This document shows, piece after piece, positions 26,067-34,830 of a stretch of DNA of 64,000 nt. The notes under the pieces were generated by a model. That model worked only from the letters and a program-made list of their open reading frames with translations. It did no database searches and was not told where the DNA came from. How positions within the stretch are numbered: the first letter of the stretch is position 1; the number at the start of each line of letters is the position of its first letter. Origin of the DNA: Sphingomonas sp. SUN039 (GTDB lineage: Bacteria; Pseudomonadota; Alphaproteobacteria; Sphingomonadales; Sphingomonadaceae); NCBI RefSeq assembly GCF_024758725.1, contig NZ_CP096972.1, positions 2,028,001-2,092,000 on the forward strand, written 5' to 3'. Position numbers and translations under genes: made by a program.

Positions 26067-26100
26067 TGGCATTGCCAGTAGGGCATTGCCAATGTTGCCA
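26067..26100. promoter_or_regulatory. Paired TGGCATTGCCA palindromes in a divergent promoter region
   Basis: TGGCATTGCCA at 26067-26077 and GGGCATTGCCA at 26081-26091 are two near-identical palindromes 14 bases apart, followed by a further half-site TTGCCA at 26095-26100. They lie between the desaturase start and the acyltransferase-like gene. This looks like a double operator for a dimeric regulator; which one is unknown. Confidence 0.4.
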
Positions 26101-26152
26101 TCCGCGCGCCGCCCCGCAAAGGCTGTCCCCCGCGCAACCGGAGACTTTCGAA

Positions 26153-27298
26153 TTGGTCGATATCCGCCCCGTCACGACCGCCGCCGACCGTAAGGCGTTC
26201 GTCGAACTGCCCTATCGCCTGTACGCGAACGATCCCAATTGGGTGCCGCCGTTGAAGAGCGAAGTGCACGGGATGCTGGTCCCGGCAAAGAACCCCTGGT
26301 TCGAGCACGGCGAAGCACAATTGTTTCTCGCCGAAGCCGGGGGCCGCGTCACGGGCCGCATTTCCGCGCATATCGACCATCTCGCGCTGTCGCAGCCGGT
26401 CGAGCAGGGCATGGGGCCGGGCACCGGCATGTGGGGCTGGTTCGAGGCCGAGGATGCCGCAACCTCCCAAGCCCTGATCTCCGCTGCCGAAAATTGGCTC
26501 CGCGCCAAGGGAATGACCAAATCGATGGGGCCGTTCAGCTTTTCCTATTGGGACGAGGTCGGGCTGCTGATCGAGGGATTCGACCATCCGCCCACCGTGA
26601 TGATGGCGTTCAACGCCGCGCCCTATCAGAGCTGGGTCGAGGGGGCAGGCTATGCCGGGGTGCAAGACCTGTTCACCTACGCCCTGCCGATTGCCGACGG
26701 GTTTCCCGAAATCGTCAACCGGGTCGTGGCATCGGGCGAGCGCAGTCCGCGCATCAACATCCGCCGCGTCGACAAAAGCAAATTCGACGCCGAGGCCGCG
26801 ATCATCATCGGCATCCTCAACGATGCGTGGAGCGACAATTGGGGCTTCGTACCCTTCACGCCGAAAGAGATCGAATATGCGGGCAAAAAGCTGAAGCCGC
26901 TGGTTTTCAACGACCTCATCCGTATCGCCGAAATCGAGGGCGAGCCCGCTGCCTTCATGATGACCATTCCGGACATGAACGAGGAACTGATAAAATACGG
27001 TGGCAACCTGTTGCCGTTCAACTGGGCCAAATTGCTCTGGTGGCTGCGAAAACCGCAGTCGCGCACGATGCGCGTGCCCCTGATGGGGGTACTCAAGAAA
27101 TATCAGGCGTCACGCGTCGCCAGCCAGCTCGCCATGATGCTGATCGAATTCATCCGCCGCGACGCTGTCGCCAGATACGGCACACAACGCGGCGAATTCG
27201 GCTGGGTGCTGTCGTCGAACGGGCCTATGCGCTCGGTCGGCGAAGCCGTCGGGGGCAAGGTCAACAAGGTCTATCGCATCTACGAAAAGGCGCTTTGA
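26153..27298 (+). CDS. GNAT-fold N-acetyltransferase-like protein of unknown substrate
   Basis: 381 residues if started at TTG 26153, which has CCGGAGA upstream; an ATG at 26066 in the same frame would add 29 poorly conserved-looking residues across the palindromes. The start VDIRPVTTAADRKAFVELPYRLY and PNWVPPLKSE is typical of a large two-domain family of acetyltransferase-like proteins, with the internal block MGPFSFSYWDEVGLLIEGF. The reaction is not known. An isocitrate lyase/PEP mutase-like gene follows after one base. Confidence 0.68.
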   Translation: MVDIRPVTTAADRKAFVELPYRLYANDPNWVPPLKSEVHGMLVPAKNPWFEHGEAQLFLAEAGGRVTGRISAHIDHLALSQPVEQGMGPGTGMWGWFEAEDAATSQALISAAENWLRAKGMTKSMGPFSFSYWDEVGLLIEGFDHPPTVMMAFNAAPYQSWVEGAGYAGVQDLFTYALPIADGFPEIVNRVVASGERSPRINIRRVDKSKFDAEAAIIIGILNDAWSDNWGFVPFTPKEIEYAGKKLKPLVFNDLIRIAEIEGEPAAFMMTIPDMNEELIKYGGNLLPFNWAKLLWWLRKPQSRTMRVPLMGVLKKYQASRVASQLAMMLIEFIRRDAVARYGTQRGEFGWVLSSNGPMRSVGEAVGGKVNKVYRIYEKAL

Positions 27299-27299
27299 C

Positions 27300-28055
27300 A
27301 TGACCGACTGGGCACCCCGCCGCGCGGCGTTCCGCGCACTTCATGCAACAGGCTGTTTCGTCCTGCCCAACCCATGGGACATCGGCAGCGCGCGACGGTT
27401 GGAAAAGCTCGGCTTTGCGGCGATTGCCTCGTCAAGTTCGGCCGCTGCGTTGGCTCTGGGGCTGACCGACTACCAGATCGATTTCGAACAATGTCTCGAT
27501 CACCTGACGATGCTGGTAGGCGCGACCGACCTGCCCGTGAACGCCGATTTCGAGAACGGCTTTGCCGATGCGCCCGAGGATGTCGCCGCCAATGTGGCCC
27601 GCGCGATTGCCACAGGCGTTGCCGGGCTGTCGGTCGAGGACCAGCACGGCGGCACGCTTTACCCGCTCGACCTCGCCGTGGAACGCATTGCCGCAGCACG
27701 CGCCGCGATCAATGCTTCGGGCGAGGACGTGATGCTGGTCGCGCGTACCGAGGGGCGGTTGTGGGGCTTGTCGACCGCCCAAGAAGCCGTCGACCGCCTC
27801 GTCGCCTATGCTGCGGCGGGTGCCGACTGTCTCTACGCGCCCGGCGTGACCCACATCGACGAGATCGCCGCACAAGTCCGTGCCGTCGCGCCGAAGCCGC
27901 TCAACGTCCTGATCATGAACGCGGGGATGCGCGTCGCCGATCTGGCAGCAGTCGGGGTGCGGCGGGTCAGTGTGGGTGGCGCGCTTGCGAATGCGGCGTG
28001 GAAGGCGTTTGATGAGACGGCGGCAGAGCTGGCAGAGCAGCAGGAGGTCAATTAG
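27300..28055 (+). CDS. Isocitrate lyase / phosphoenolpyruvate mutase family protein
   Basis: 251 residues. NPWDIGSARRLEKLGFAAI, NADFENGFAD (metal-binding Asp/Glu region) and SVEDQHGGTLYPL, then VARTEGRLWG, are the ordered blocks of the PEP mutase/isocitrate lyase superfamily. The length is that of small carboxy-phosphoenolpyruvate or oxaloacetase-like members, and the usual K(K)CG catalytic loop of isocitrate lyase is missing, so the enzyme is likely a lyase or hydrolase of a C-C bond in an alpha-keto acid. Co-transcribed with the acetyltransferase-like gene (one-base gap). Confidence 0.78.
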   Translation: MTDWAPRRAAFRALHATGCFVLPNPWDIGSARRLEKLGFAAIASSSSAAALALGLTDYQIDFEQCLDHLTMLVGATDLPVNADFENGFADAPEDVAANVARAIATGVAGLSVEDQHGGTLYPLDLAVERIAAARAAINASGEDVMLVARTEGRLWGLSTAQEAVDRLVAYAAAGADCLYAPGVTHIDEIAAQVRAVAPKPLNVLIMNAGMRVADLAAVGVRRVSVGGALANAAWKAFDETAAELAEQQEVN

Positions 28056-28306
28056 CGACGGTACAGAATCAGGTAAATTAGCATTCCGATGAAAAACAGG
28101 CCGCCAAGCGTTCGCCAAATGGATGGCTTGCCGAGCGGCGGATAGGCTTCAAGCGCACGCCGTTCTTCAAAGAATGTTTCGGGCGCACCTGATTTCAGTT
28201 CGGCTAGACGATCATCATGTTGTTGACGAAAGCGGTCAGCAAAAAGCTGGGGCCAGACGACCACAAGTGCGCTCACGGCGAGAATGATGAGCTGAACGAC
28301 AGTCAC
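28052..28306 (-). CDS. Small hypothetical protein with two membrane helices
   Basis: 84 residues from a GTG that overlaps the xth stop (GTGA). Helix one is VVQLIILAVSALVVVWPQLFA, helix two IWRTLGGLFFIGMLIYLILY at the end, with a charged stretch (RFRQQHDDRLAELKSG) between them. No family recognised. It ends tail to tail with the PEP mutase-like gene with a four-base overlap. Base composition is a little lower in G+C than the neighbours. Confidence 0.55.
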   Translation of the reverse strand: MTVVQLIILAVSALVVVWPQLFADRFRQQHDDRLAELKSGAPETFFEERRALEAYPPLGKPSIWRTLGGLFFIGMLIYLILYRR

Positions 28307-29073
28307 CTCAACACCACCCAAGTCGGTGCATGGTCGCTCGCTTTTTCGCGGCCCCGATGTTCCCGGTCCACACCCGCATCCACCAACCGGTCTGCGGCTT
28401 CGGGCGACAACATCAGGTGATCGATGCGGAAGCCCGCATCGCGTGGCCAGGCGTTCATCTGGTAATCCCAGAACGTCCACATCTTCGCCGCTGGATGGCG
28501 CGTCTTGAGCGCGTCGGTCCACCCCTGTGCGCTTAGTCGCCGGAAGGCGGCGCGGCTTTCGGGCTGGACCAGCGCATCGCCCGCCAGCCCGTTCGGCGAC
28601 CAAATGTCGGCTTCGGTCGGGACGACGTTGTAGTCGCCCGCCAGCACCACCGGCATTTCCAGCGCCAGCAGTTCCGCCGCGCGGGCGTTCAGCCGGTCCA
28701 TCCAGCGCAGCTTGTAATCGAACTTCGGTCCCGGCTGCGGATTGCCGTTGGGGAGGTAAATACTGGCGATGCGGACCCCCATCACATCGGTCTCGATATA
28801 GCGGCTGTGCTCGTCCTCGGGCTCGCCCTCCAGCCCTTTTTGCACCTCGACCGGCGCATCGCCGCGCGACAGGATCGCAACCCCGTTAAAGCCCTTTTGA
28901 CCGCGCCAGATGCCGCGATAACCGGCGGCCTCGATGTCGGCGACGGGGATCGTCTCGTCGCTCGATTTCAGTTCCTGCAGGCAGACCACATCGGGCTGTT
29001 GCTCGCCAAGCCATTCGATCAGGCGCGGCAGCCGCGCCTTGATGCCATTCACATTATAAGTGGCGATCCGCAC
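28303..29073 (-). CDS. xth: Exodeoxyribonuclease III
   Basis: 256 residues from GTG. IATYNVNGIKARL, VVCLQELKS (metal-binding Glu), LAGDYNVVPTEADIW, and SDHAPTWV (catalytic Asp-His) are the motifs of the Xth/AP endonuclease family. It cleaves DNA at abasic sites and removes 3' blocks in base-excision repair. The start overlaps the erpA stop, giving a chain erpA-xth-small membrane protein. Confidence 0.93.
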   Translation of the reverse strand: MRIATYNVNGIKARLPRLIEWLGEQQPDVVCLQELKSSDETIPVADIEAAGYRGIWRGQKGFNGVAILSRGDAPVEVQKGLEGEPEDEHSRYIETDVMGVRIASIYLPNGNPQPGPKFDYKLRWMDRLNARAAELLALEMPVVLAGDYNVVPTEADIWSPNGLAGDALVQPESRAAFRRLSAQGWTDALKTRHPAAKMWTFWDYQMNAWPRDAGFRIDHLMLSPEAADRLVDAGVDREHRGREKASDHAPTWVVLR

Positions 29074-29399
29074 TAGATCGAGAAACTCGACCCGCAGCCG
29101 CACCCGCTCGCCGCATTGGGGTTGGTCACGCGGAACGCAGCCCCGCTGAGCGATTCGACATAATCGACCTCGGCACCCGCAATGAGATCGAGACTGACCG
29201 GATCGACCACCAGCGACACACCGTCGCGCGTCGCGATGCTGTCATCAGCATCGGGGGCATCGGCCAGGCCGAACTTGTACTGGAAACCCGAACATCCGCC
29301 GCCTTCGACCGACAGGCGCAACAGCGCAGGTTTGCCCTGCTTGGCGGCGATAGTCGCCACGCGGCGCGCGGCGGCTTCGGTAAGATCGACGGTGTTCAT
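29073..29399 (-). CDS. erpA: Iron-sulfur cluster insertion protein ErpA
   Basis: 108 residues of the HesB/IscA family: LSVEGGGCSGFQYKFGL and the C-terminal ASGCGCGSSFSI carry the three conserved cysteines that hold the cluster. It passes Fe-S clusters to target enzymes. It is coupled to xth. Confidence 0.9.
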   Translation of the reverse strand: MNTVDLTEAAARRVATIAAKQGKPALLRLSVEGGGCSGFQYKFGLADAPDADDSIATRDGVSLVVDPVSLDLIAGAEVDYVESLSGAAFRVTNPNAASGCGCGSSFSI

Positions 29400-29435
29400 G
29401 CCAGAGAGATAGGCCCGCGACAGGCCTGCGGCAAG

Positions 29436-30623
29436 CTACTCGCCCTTGGGACCGCCCACCGCGACATTGCCGCGTGTCTGCATCGCGACGAGATAGCTCG
29501 CCGATTGCAGGAACGGCATCGGGTTCACCGCATGGCCGTCGAGGCGCACTTCATAATGGAGGTGCGAACCGGTCGAACGCCCGGTCGATCCCATGCGCGC
29601 GATCAGCTGGCCGCGCGTCACCCGCGTGCCGGGCTGGACGAGGATCGCCGAGAGATGGCCGTAGCGGGTCTGGATGCCCTTGCCATGGTCGAGTTCGACG
29701 AGGTTGCCATAGCCATTCGCCCATTCGCCGCGTGCCACCACACCATCGGCGGTCGCATAAATCGGTGTGCCCATCGGTCCGGGAATATCGACGCCAGCGT
29801 GCATCGCGGCACCGCCGCGGAACGGATCGCTACGGACACCGAAGCCGCTGGTGAACGTCACCGCATCGACCGGACGCTGCGACGGAATGGCGACAATGCC
29901 CTGCTGAAGCTGCTCGAGGCGCTTCCACGACTGGAACAGCGCACGGAACGCGGGGTCGGGCTGACCCTTGGCCGCCGGGGCCGTGCCACCGCTGGGCATC
30001 GGCTCGTACGGGCCACCCATGGCTCCCGCCACCTGATGGAAACGGCTGGCATCGATGCCGAGCCGTCCGAGCGCCGATGCCGTCGCCTGATAGCGCGCAT
30101 CGGTTGCCGCCGCGAGGCGACCGGCGAGCTGGTTCTGATGCCCCTCAGCCGAAGCGAGCGGGGCTAGCACGGCACCCAGCACGGGCGATGCGGGCGTCGC
30201 TGTCGCGGGCACCGACGCGGGCATCGCACCCTTGCCGGTTACCATGGCGTCGAGCATCGCCTGACGCTGTTCAAGGCGCTTGGCATGATCGGCGGCGGCG
30301 GTGCGGATGGTCGCCATCTCGGCCTCCATCGACGCGACCTTGGCATTCATCCGGGCAACGGCGGCATCGCGCGACACGGCGGCGCTCATGGCCCCGGCCA
30401 CGGCAGGCGCGCTGACCGCAAGCTGTGCGATCGAAAGCATGGCAAGCGTCAGGGTCGTCGCACCGGCAGTTGCACCGGCGACCTGGATTTTCGTCGAAAC
30501 ATGGACGCGGCGCATCGTGCTGCCGTCATGGAAAAACAGATCGCGTGACCGGAATTTCGTGCGTAGTTTCGTGCGGAGCGCGGACACAAAACCGTCCTGT
30601 CCGAAAAAGCGACCCGAATTCAT
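29436..30623 (-). CDS. M23 family metallopeptidase (LytM-type)
   Basis: 395 residues. A short basic N-terminus is followed by one membrane helix (VAGATAGATTLTLAMLSIAQL), a coiled coil (AVARMNAKVASMEAEMATIR), a linker, and a C-terminal peptidase domain: GGAAMHAGVDIPGPMGTPIY has the first zinc His/Asp pair and GSHLHYEVRLDG the HxH motif. Thus the zinc ligands are all present and the enzyme can be an active peptidoglycan endopeptidase in the periplasm. It stands alone, with 200 bases of gap upstream. Confidence 0.88.
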   Translation of the reverse strand: MNSGRFFGQDGFVSALRTKLRTKFRSRDLFFHDGSTMRRVHVSTKIQVAGATAGATTLTLAMLSIAQLAVSAPAVAGAMSAAVSRDAAVARMNAKVASMEAEMATIRTAAADHAKRLEQRQAMLDAMVTGKGAMPASVPATATPASPVLGAVLAPLASAEGHQNQLAGRLAAATDARYQATASALGRLGIDASRFHQVAGAMGGPYEPMPSGGTAPAAKGQPDPAFRALFQSWKRLEQLQQGIVAIPSQRPVDAVTFTSGFGVRSDPFRGGAAMHAGVDIPGPMGTPIYATADGVVARGEWANGYGNLVELDHGKGIQTRYGHLSAILVQPGTRVTRGQLIARMGSTGRSTGSHLHYEVRLDGHAVNPMPFLQSASYLVAMQTRGNVAVGGPKGE

Positions 30624-30656
30624 TCAATCCCCCGCGACCATTTTTAAGGGTAGGCT

Positions 30657-30681
30657 GGAACAACTCGTCACTGTCGGCGTT
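30657..30681 (+). promoter_or_regulatory. Perfect EcfG-type promoter motif in an intergenic gap
   Basis: GGAAC (30657-30661), 16 bases, CGTT (30678-30681) on the plus strand. It fits the EcfG consensus exactly, but no gene follows on this strand; a transcript would run through the hairpin at 30745-30790 and then antisense to bcp. About one such match is expected by chance in 64 kb, so it needs proof. Confidence 0.35.
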
Positions 30682-30744
30682 TCCGGATTTGGCCCGGTGG
30701 CACTTTCAGCTTCAGCATTGTGGCTGGACGAACTGTAGCGGGCG

Positions 30745-30790
30745 ATCAATCGGTGCGCGTCGGGTCGAACCCGTCGCGCGACGAATTGAT
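30745..30790. terminator. Long hairpin between bcp and the M23 peptidase gene
   Basis: GCGCGTCGGGT at 30755-30765 pairs with ACCCGTCGCGC at 30769-30779 (one mismatch), and ATCAAT at 30745 pairs with ATTGAT at 30785-30790. It lies 35 bases after the bcp stop on the minus strand. There is no T-run on either side, so termination, mRNA 3'-end protection or part of a small RNA are all possible. Confidence 0.4.
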
Positions 30791-30824
30791 TGCACAAACG
30801 GAAATTCGTCGAGTCGCGGCCTGA

Positions 30825-31292
30825 CTACGCTGTCAGCGCGGTCGCTGCGGCAAGCACCGATTCGGCATGTCCGGGCACTTTGACCTTGCGCCACACTGCT
30901 GCGATTCGTCCATCGGCCTCGATCAGGAATGTCGCCCGTTCGATGCCCATATACTGCCGACCGTACATCGATTTTTCGACCCAGGTGCCGAACGCCTCGC
31001 ACAGGCTGCCGTCGGCATCGGCGGCCAGCGCCACCTTCAGATCGTATTTAGCGATAAATTTGGCGTGGCTTTTCACGCTGTCCTTCGACGCGCCAACGAC
31101 GGCGACCCCGGCCTTCGCGAAATCTGGCATCAGCGCACTGAACGCCTTGGCTTCGTTGGTACAGCCGGGCGTGTCGTCCTTGGGATAGAAATACAGCACC
31201 AGCGGTTTGCCGCGATAGGCGGCAATGCTCGACCGCGTGCCATCGGCAAGGTCGAAAGCCGCGTCGGGAGCCATCGATCCAACATCCGTCAT
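30825..31292 (-). CDS. bcp: Thioredoxin-dependent peroxiredoxin (BCP/PrxQ type)
   Basis: 155 residues. YFYPKDDTPGCTNEAKAF has the peroxidatic cysteine; the resolving cysteine that many BCPs have five residues later is absent (Ala/Lys there), so it is a 1-Cys-like form or uses another cysteine such as the one in DGSLCEAFG. It reduces hydroperoxides in the cytoplasm. The ATG overlaps the glnE stop, so it is translated with glnE. Confidence 0.9.
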   Translation of the reverse strand: MTDVGSMAPDAAFDLADGTRSSIAAYRGKPLVLYFYPKDDTPGCTNEAKAFSALMPDFAKAGVAVVGASKDSVKSHAKFIAKYDLKVALAADADGSLCEAFGTWVEKSMYGRQYMGIERATFLIEADGRIAAVWRKVKVPGHAESVLAAATALTA

Positions 31293-33982
31293 CACGCGTC
31301 TCCCGCTTCGGTCAGCACGGCATTCCAGTGCCGCGATACGCACTGCCGTGCCACGTCGAGTCGGGCAAGCAGATCGGGCCATTCGGTCGCCCCGCACGCC
31401 CGCGCAACGAGATCGCGGCTGGCAGGCACTGGCTCGCCGAGATCGGGGGCGACGAGCCGAAGGGTCACCAGCAACCGGGTCAGCAAATCATGCGCTTCGC
31501 CCAGCGCCGGTTCGACCAGTCCTGTCACTGCCAGCGCGTCGATCGCCACACGCAAATCCGGCGACAGCCCGGCGCCGTTCGCCAGTTGAGCAAAATGCAC
31601 GGCGAATTCGAGATCGACCAGACCGCCGGTGCCCAGCTTCACATCGAATGGTCCGGCGGGCGGCTTATGCGTTGCGATGTCGCCACGCATCTTGACGACA
31701 TCGGCGAGCAGCACCGCCCGATCGCGCGGCTGGCGCAGCGTGGCGGTGACGATGTCGGCCAGCGCCGCTCGCGCCGCCGCCGATCCATAAACGGGCCGTG
31801 CCCGAGCCAGCGCCATATGCTCCCATGTCCACGCCGACTCGCGCTGGTATCGGGCTAAGGATTCGACGGTCGTCACCAGCGGCCCCTGCGTCCCTGACGG
31901 ACGCAGCCGCGTGTCGATCTCGTACAGCCCGCCCGCCGCCGTCGGCACCGACAGCGCCGCCGTTAGTCGCTGGCCGAGCCGGTTGAAATAATGCGTTGCC
32001 CCCAGCGGACGCGCACCATCGGACTCGCCCGAAAAATCGCCCGTGAACAAATAGACCAGATCGAGGTCGGAGGCATGGGTAAGCAACCCACCGCCCATCC
32101 GCCCCAGCGCGAAGATGACGAACTCGCATCCCGTAACGCGCCCATGCGCCGCCTCGAAATCGGCGATGATGCGGTCGGCGACCACGGCAATGGCGGCTTC
32201 GGCCAGCCGCCCGTATCCTGCCGCGACATCGATAGGGTCGCTGGCACCCTCGACAATCTGGGTGCCGAGCGCGAAGCGGTATTCGCCGACGATATGGCGG
32301 ACACGGTCGAGCAGCGTTTCGGTGTCGGTCGCCCGCCCCGACGCCATTTCGACAGCCAGGGCGGTAGTGCCAGGCACCGGTCCCAACGCGGTCCGGTCGA
32401 TGAGCCGGTCGATCAGCGCAGGCTGGAGCGCCAGCGCATCGGCGAGCGTCGGCGCGTGGCTCAGGATATCGACGAGCAATGCACGCACCGCCGGTTGTGC
32501 GTCGAGCAGGCGGAACAGGTTGATCCCGCTCGACAGCCGTCCGAGCACGATGTCGAGCCGCGCCAATGCCGCATCGGGATCGGGCGCACGGGCCAGATCG
32601 GCGAGGATGTCCGGCAGCAATTCCTCGAACGCACTGACAGCTGCAGGACTGCGGATCGCCCGCACCCCTCCCGATCGCCAGCGCTCGATCCGTGCCGCCG
32701 CTGCTTCAGGGTCGGCAAAGCCGGCAAGCTCCGCACCGCCGGTAGTATCGGATGTCGGCCTCCCCTCTGTCTCGCCGTCGAGGGCATCATAGGCCTCACC
32801 GACGGCGGCGACCGGTCCGCGCAACAGGTCGAGCAGCTCGTCGCCAGCCGCAAGGCCATGCAGCCGTGCCACATCGTCGAGTGCCGCCTGGTCGACGGGC
32901 AGGCTGTGCGTCTGGCGGTCGTCGATCATCTGCAACCTGTGCTCGATGGTCCGGTATAGGCGGTAAGCGTCGCCGAGCATCGCAGCCTCATCCCCGCCGA
33001 TCCACCCGGCCTTGGCCAGCGCAGACAATGCCGGAAGCGTTGCCCCGTCGCGCAACGCCGGATCGCGCCCGCCGTGGATCAGCTGGTGGATTTGCGCATA
33101 AAACTCGACTTCGCGGATGCCGCCGCGTCCGCGCTTCAGGTCGTAGCCGGGCCCGAACATCTGCCCCTTGTGATGGCTGCGGATCGAGCGGGTCAGCGCG
33201 CGCAGGTCGCCGATGGCCCCGAAATCGAGACTGCGCCGCCAAACGAACGGCTGGATCGTGTCGAGAAAGCGCTGCCCCAGACCGACATCGCCCGCCGCTG
33301 CGCGCGCGCGAATGAATGCCGCACGCTCCCATGCCAGCGCGCTCGATTCATAATGGGCGACAGCGGCATCGACCGGTAGCGCGATGGGCGTCGCTTCGCA
33401 TGCCGGACGCAGACGGAGATCGACACGGAACACAAAGCCGTCGCCGTCGCGCGTCTGTAACAGGTCGACCACGCGGCGCACGATCCGCACCGCCGCCTCG
33501 CCGGGTTCCTCGCGTGCCCGGTGGGGCAATGTTGCGGGATCGTAGATGAAGATCGGATCGATATCGGAACTGTAGTTGAGCTCGCGGCTGCCGTGCTTGC
33601 CGAGCGCAATCACCGCCAGCCCCTGCACCGTGGCATCCGGGACATGGCCCCGGATCGCCTCGGCAATGGCGATGTCGAGCGCCCGGTCGGCGAAATCGCT
33701 GAGGGCACCGACCGATGTTTCGAGCGGCCACGCCCCCGACAAGTCGGCGAGCGCAATAGCCAGCAAATGCCGTCCGCGCATCCGGCGCAATTGCCGGGCG
33801 GTATCGCCCTCCCCCGGTTCAGCCGCCAGTGCGAGCGCCGCGTCCGGATCGACCCGCGCCGCCGCAACAATGTCGGCATGTGTAACGATCAGTTGCCGCA
33901 GGAACGGCGACGCCGCTTCGGCACGCGCGACCGCGTCGTCCACCGCCGACATGTCCGTTTGCGGCAATCGACCCTCCCTCAT
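31292..33982 (-). CDS. glnE: Bifunctional glutamine synthetase adenylyltransferase/adenylyl-removing enzyme
   Basis: 896 residues, slightly shorter than the enterobacterial enzyme. Two nucleotidyltransferase units are seen: GKHGSRELNYSSDIDPIFIY (adenylyl removal) and LGRMGGGLLTHASDLDLVYL (adenylyl transfer), both with the Asp-x-Asp metal pair, separated by helical linkers. It sets the activity of glutamine synthetase according to PII status. bcp overlaps its 3' end. Its start region is shared with the possible nepR1 promoter on the other strand. Confidence 0.93.
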   Translation of the reverse strand: MREGRLPQTDMSAVDDAVARAEAASPFLRQLIVTHADIVAAARVDPDAALALAAEPGEGDTARQLRRMRGRHLLAIALADLSGAWPLETSVGALSDFADRALDIAIAEAIRGHVPDATVQGLAVIALGKHGSRELNYSSDIDPIFIYDPATLPHRAREEPGEAAVRIVRRVVDLLQTRDGDGFVFRVDLRLRPACEATPIALPVDAAVAHYESSALAWERAAFIRARAAAGDVGLGQRFLDTIQPFVWRRSLDFGAIGDLRALTRSIRSHHKGQMFGPGYDLKRGRGGIREVEFYAQIHQLIHGGRDPALRDGATLPALSALAKAGWIGGDEAAMLGDAYRLYRTIEHRLQMIDDRQTHSLPVDQAALDDVARLHGLAAGDELLDLLRGPVAAVGEAYDALDGETEGRPTSDTTGGAELAGFADPEAAAARIERWRSGGVRAIRSPAAVSAFEELLPDILADLARAPDPDAALARLDIVLGRLSSGINLFRLLDAQPAVRALLVDILSHAPTLADALALQPALIDRLIDRTALGPVPGTTALAVEMASGRATDTETLLDRVRHIVGEYRFALGTQIVEGASDPIDVAAGYGRLAEAAIAVVADRIIADFEAAHGRVTGCEFVIFALGRMGGGLLTHASDLDLVYLFTGDFSGESDGARPLGATHYFNRLGQRLTAALSVPTAAGGLYEIDTRLRPSGTQGPLVTTVESLARYQRESAWTWEHMALARARPVYGSAAARAALADIVTATLRQPRDRAVLLADVVKMRGDIATHKPPAGPFDVKLGTGGLVDLEFAVHFAQLANGAGLSPDLRVAIDALAVTGLVEPALGEAHDLLTRLLVTLRLVAPDLGEPVPASRDLVARACGATEWPDLLARLDVARQCVSRHWNAVLTEAGDA

Positions 33983-34008
33983 GGAAACCTTGGCGCGGGG
34001 CGCGCGTT
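33983..34008 (+). promoter_or_regulatory. Near-consensus EcfG promoter before nepR1
   Basis: GGAAA (33983-33987), 17 bases, CGTT (34005-34008): one mismatch to GGAAC. It ends only 11 bases before the nepR1 ATG, which would give an almost leaderless transcript. It overlaps the start of glnE on the other strand. Confidence 0.35.
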
Positions 34009-34019
34009 ATCCGGATATC

Positions 34020-34235
34020 ATGGAACTGCACCCAAACATCGACAAGCCGGTTGTGCCCACGATCGTTCCGGTCGCCATCGCGGCACCGCATCCGGTCGAT
34101 GGTACGGGGAGCGCCTTGCGCCGGGCGTTTTCGGCACCCGGTGCCCTACCCGATGACATGCTGGCGCTGTTGCGCGAACTCGAACGGACGGTCAGCCGTT
34201 CTGCGGCTGGCTCAGGTGCTCGACCTCGGCCATGA
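34020..34235 (+). CDS. NepR-family anti-sigma factor (first copy)
   Basis: 71 residues. The C-terminal half GSALRRAFSAPGALPDDMLALLREL has the two short helices of NepR that clamp the sigma factor EcfG ('LR-AF...-P-DMLALL--L'), and it aligns with the second NepR copy at 36 kb. NepR holds EcfG inactive until phosphorylated PhyR takes it away. The gene faces ecfG and their 3' ends overlap by 44 bases, an unusual arrangement, since nepR usually precedes ecfG in one operon. An earlier in-frame ATG at 33981 is possible. The fit is weaker than for the second copy. Confidence 0.65.
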   Translation: MELHPNIDKPVVPTIVPVAIAAPHPVDGTGSALRRAFSAPGALPDDMLALLRELERTVSRSAAGSGARPRP

Positions 34236-34830
34236 TCGTGTCGAGCGCGCTGTGCGGGCCGCGCTCGTAGCTTGCCCGCGATTCGAGTTCGTTGCCGGTC
34301 ATCAGCGCCTCGAGTGCGACCCGCCCGCGCGCGACGCGGCTTTTGATCGTCCCGACCGCGACGCCGCAAATTTCGGCGGCCTCTTCATAGGCAAACCCGC
34401 CGGCACCGACGAGGATCAGGGCTTCCCGCTGCGACTGCGGCAGATGCTGCAGTGCGCGCTGGACATCGCCCAACTCGACTTGCCGGTCCTGTCCCGCCGG
34501 TGCCGCGAGCAACCGGTCTGCAGTCAGATCGTCCCACTCACCGGTAAAGCGCGAGCGGCGCATCTGCGACAGGAACAGGTTGCGGAGGATGATGAAGGTC
34601 CAGGCGCGCATGTTCGTGCCCGCCTGAAAGCGCGCGCGCGCGGCCCAAGCCTTCATCAGCGTTTCCTGGACCAGATCGTCCGCGAGGTCGCGGTTGCCCG
34701 ACAGCGACCGGCCGAACGCGCGCAATTGCGGAACGACCAGTGCCAGCTCCGCCTTGAACTCGTCGTCGGAGAGCGCAATCCGCTCGGCTTCCCGGTCGAA
34801 GCCCGAATCGGGCTTCCGCATTTCCATCAT
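34192..34830 (-). CDS. ecfG: General stress response sigma factor EcfG
   Basis: 212 residues. Region 2 (FGRSLSGNRDLADDLVQETL, MRAWTFIILRNLFLSQMRR) and region 4 (LPQSQREALILVGAGGFAYE, AEICGVAVGTIKSRVARGR) are those of ECF15/EcfG. It directs RNA polymerase to GGAAC-CGTT promoters under stress. The ATG overlaps the stop of a 48-residue membrane protein gene, and the pair has a perfect EcfG promoter, so it activates itself. nepR1 faces it and phyR lies upstream on the same strand. Confidence 0.94.
   Translation of the reverse strand: MMEMRKPDSGFDREAERIALSDDEFKAELALVVPQLRAFGRSLSGNRDLADDLVQETLMKAWAARARFQAGTNMRAWTFIILRNLFLSQMRRSRFTGEWDDLTADRLLAAPAGQDRQVELGDVQRALQHLPQSQREALILVGAGGFAYEEAAEICGVAVGTIKSRVARGRVALEALMTGNELESRASYERGPHSALDTIMAEVEHLSQPQNG

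Noticed and set aside
30755-30779. T-loop-like GGTTCGACC sequence suggesting a tRNA
   Set aside because: The segment is a simple long hairpin; no acceptor stem, D-arm or anticodon arm can be placed around it.
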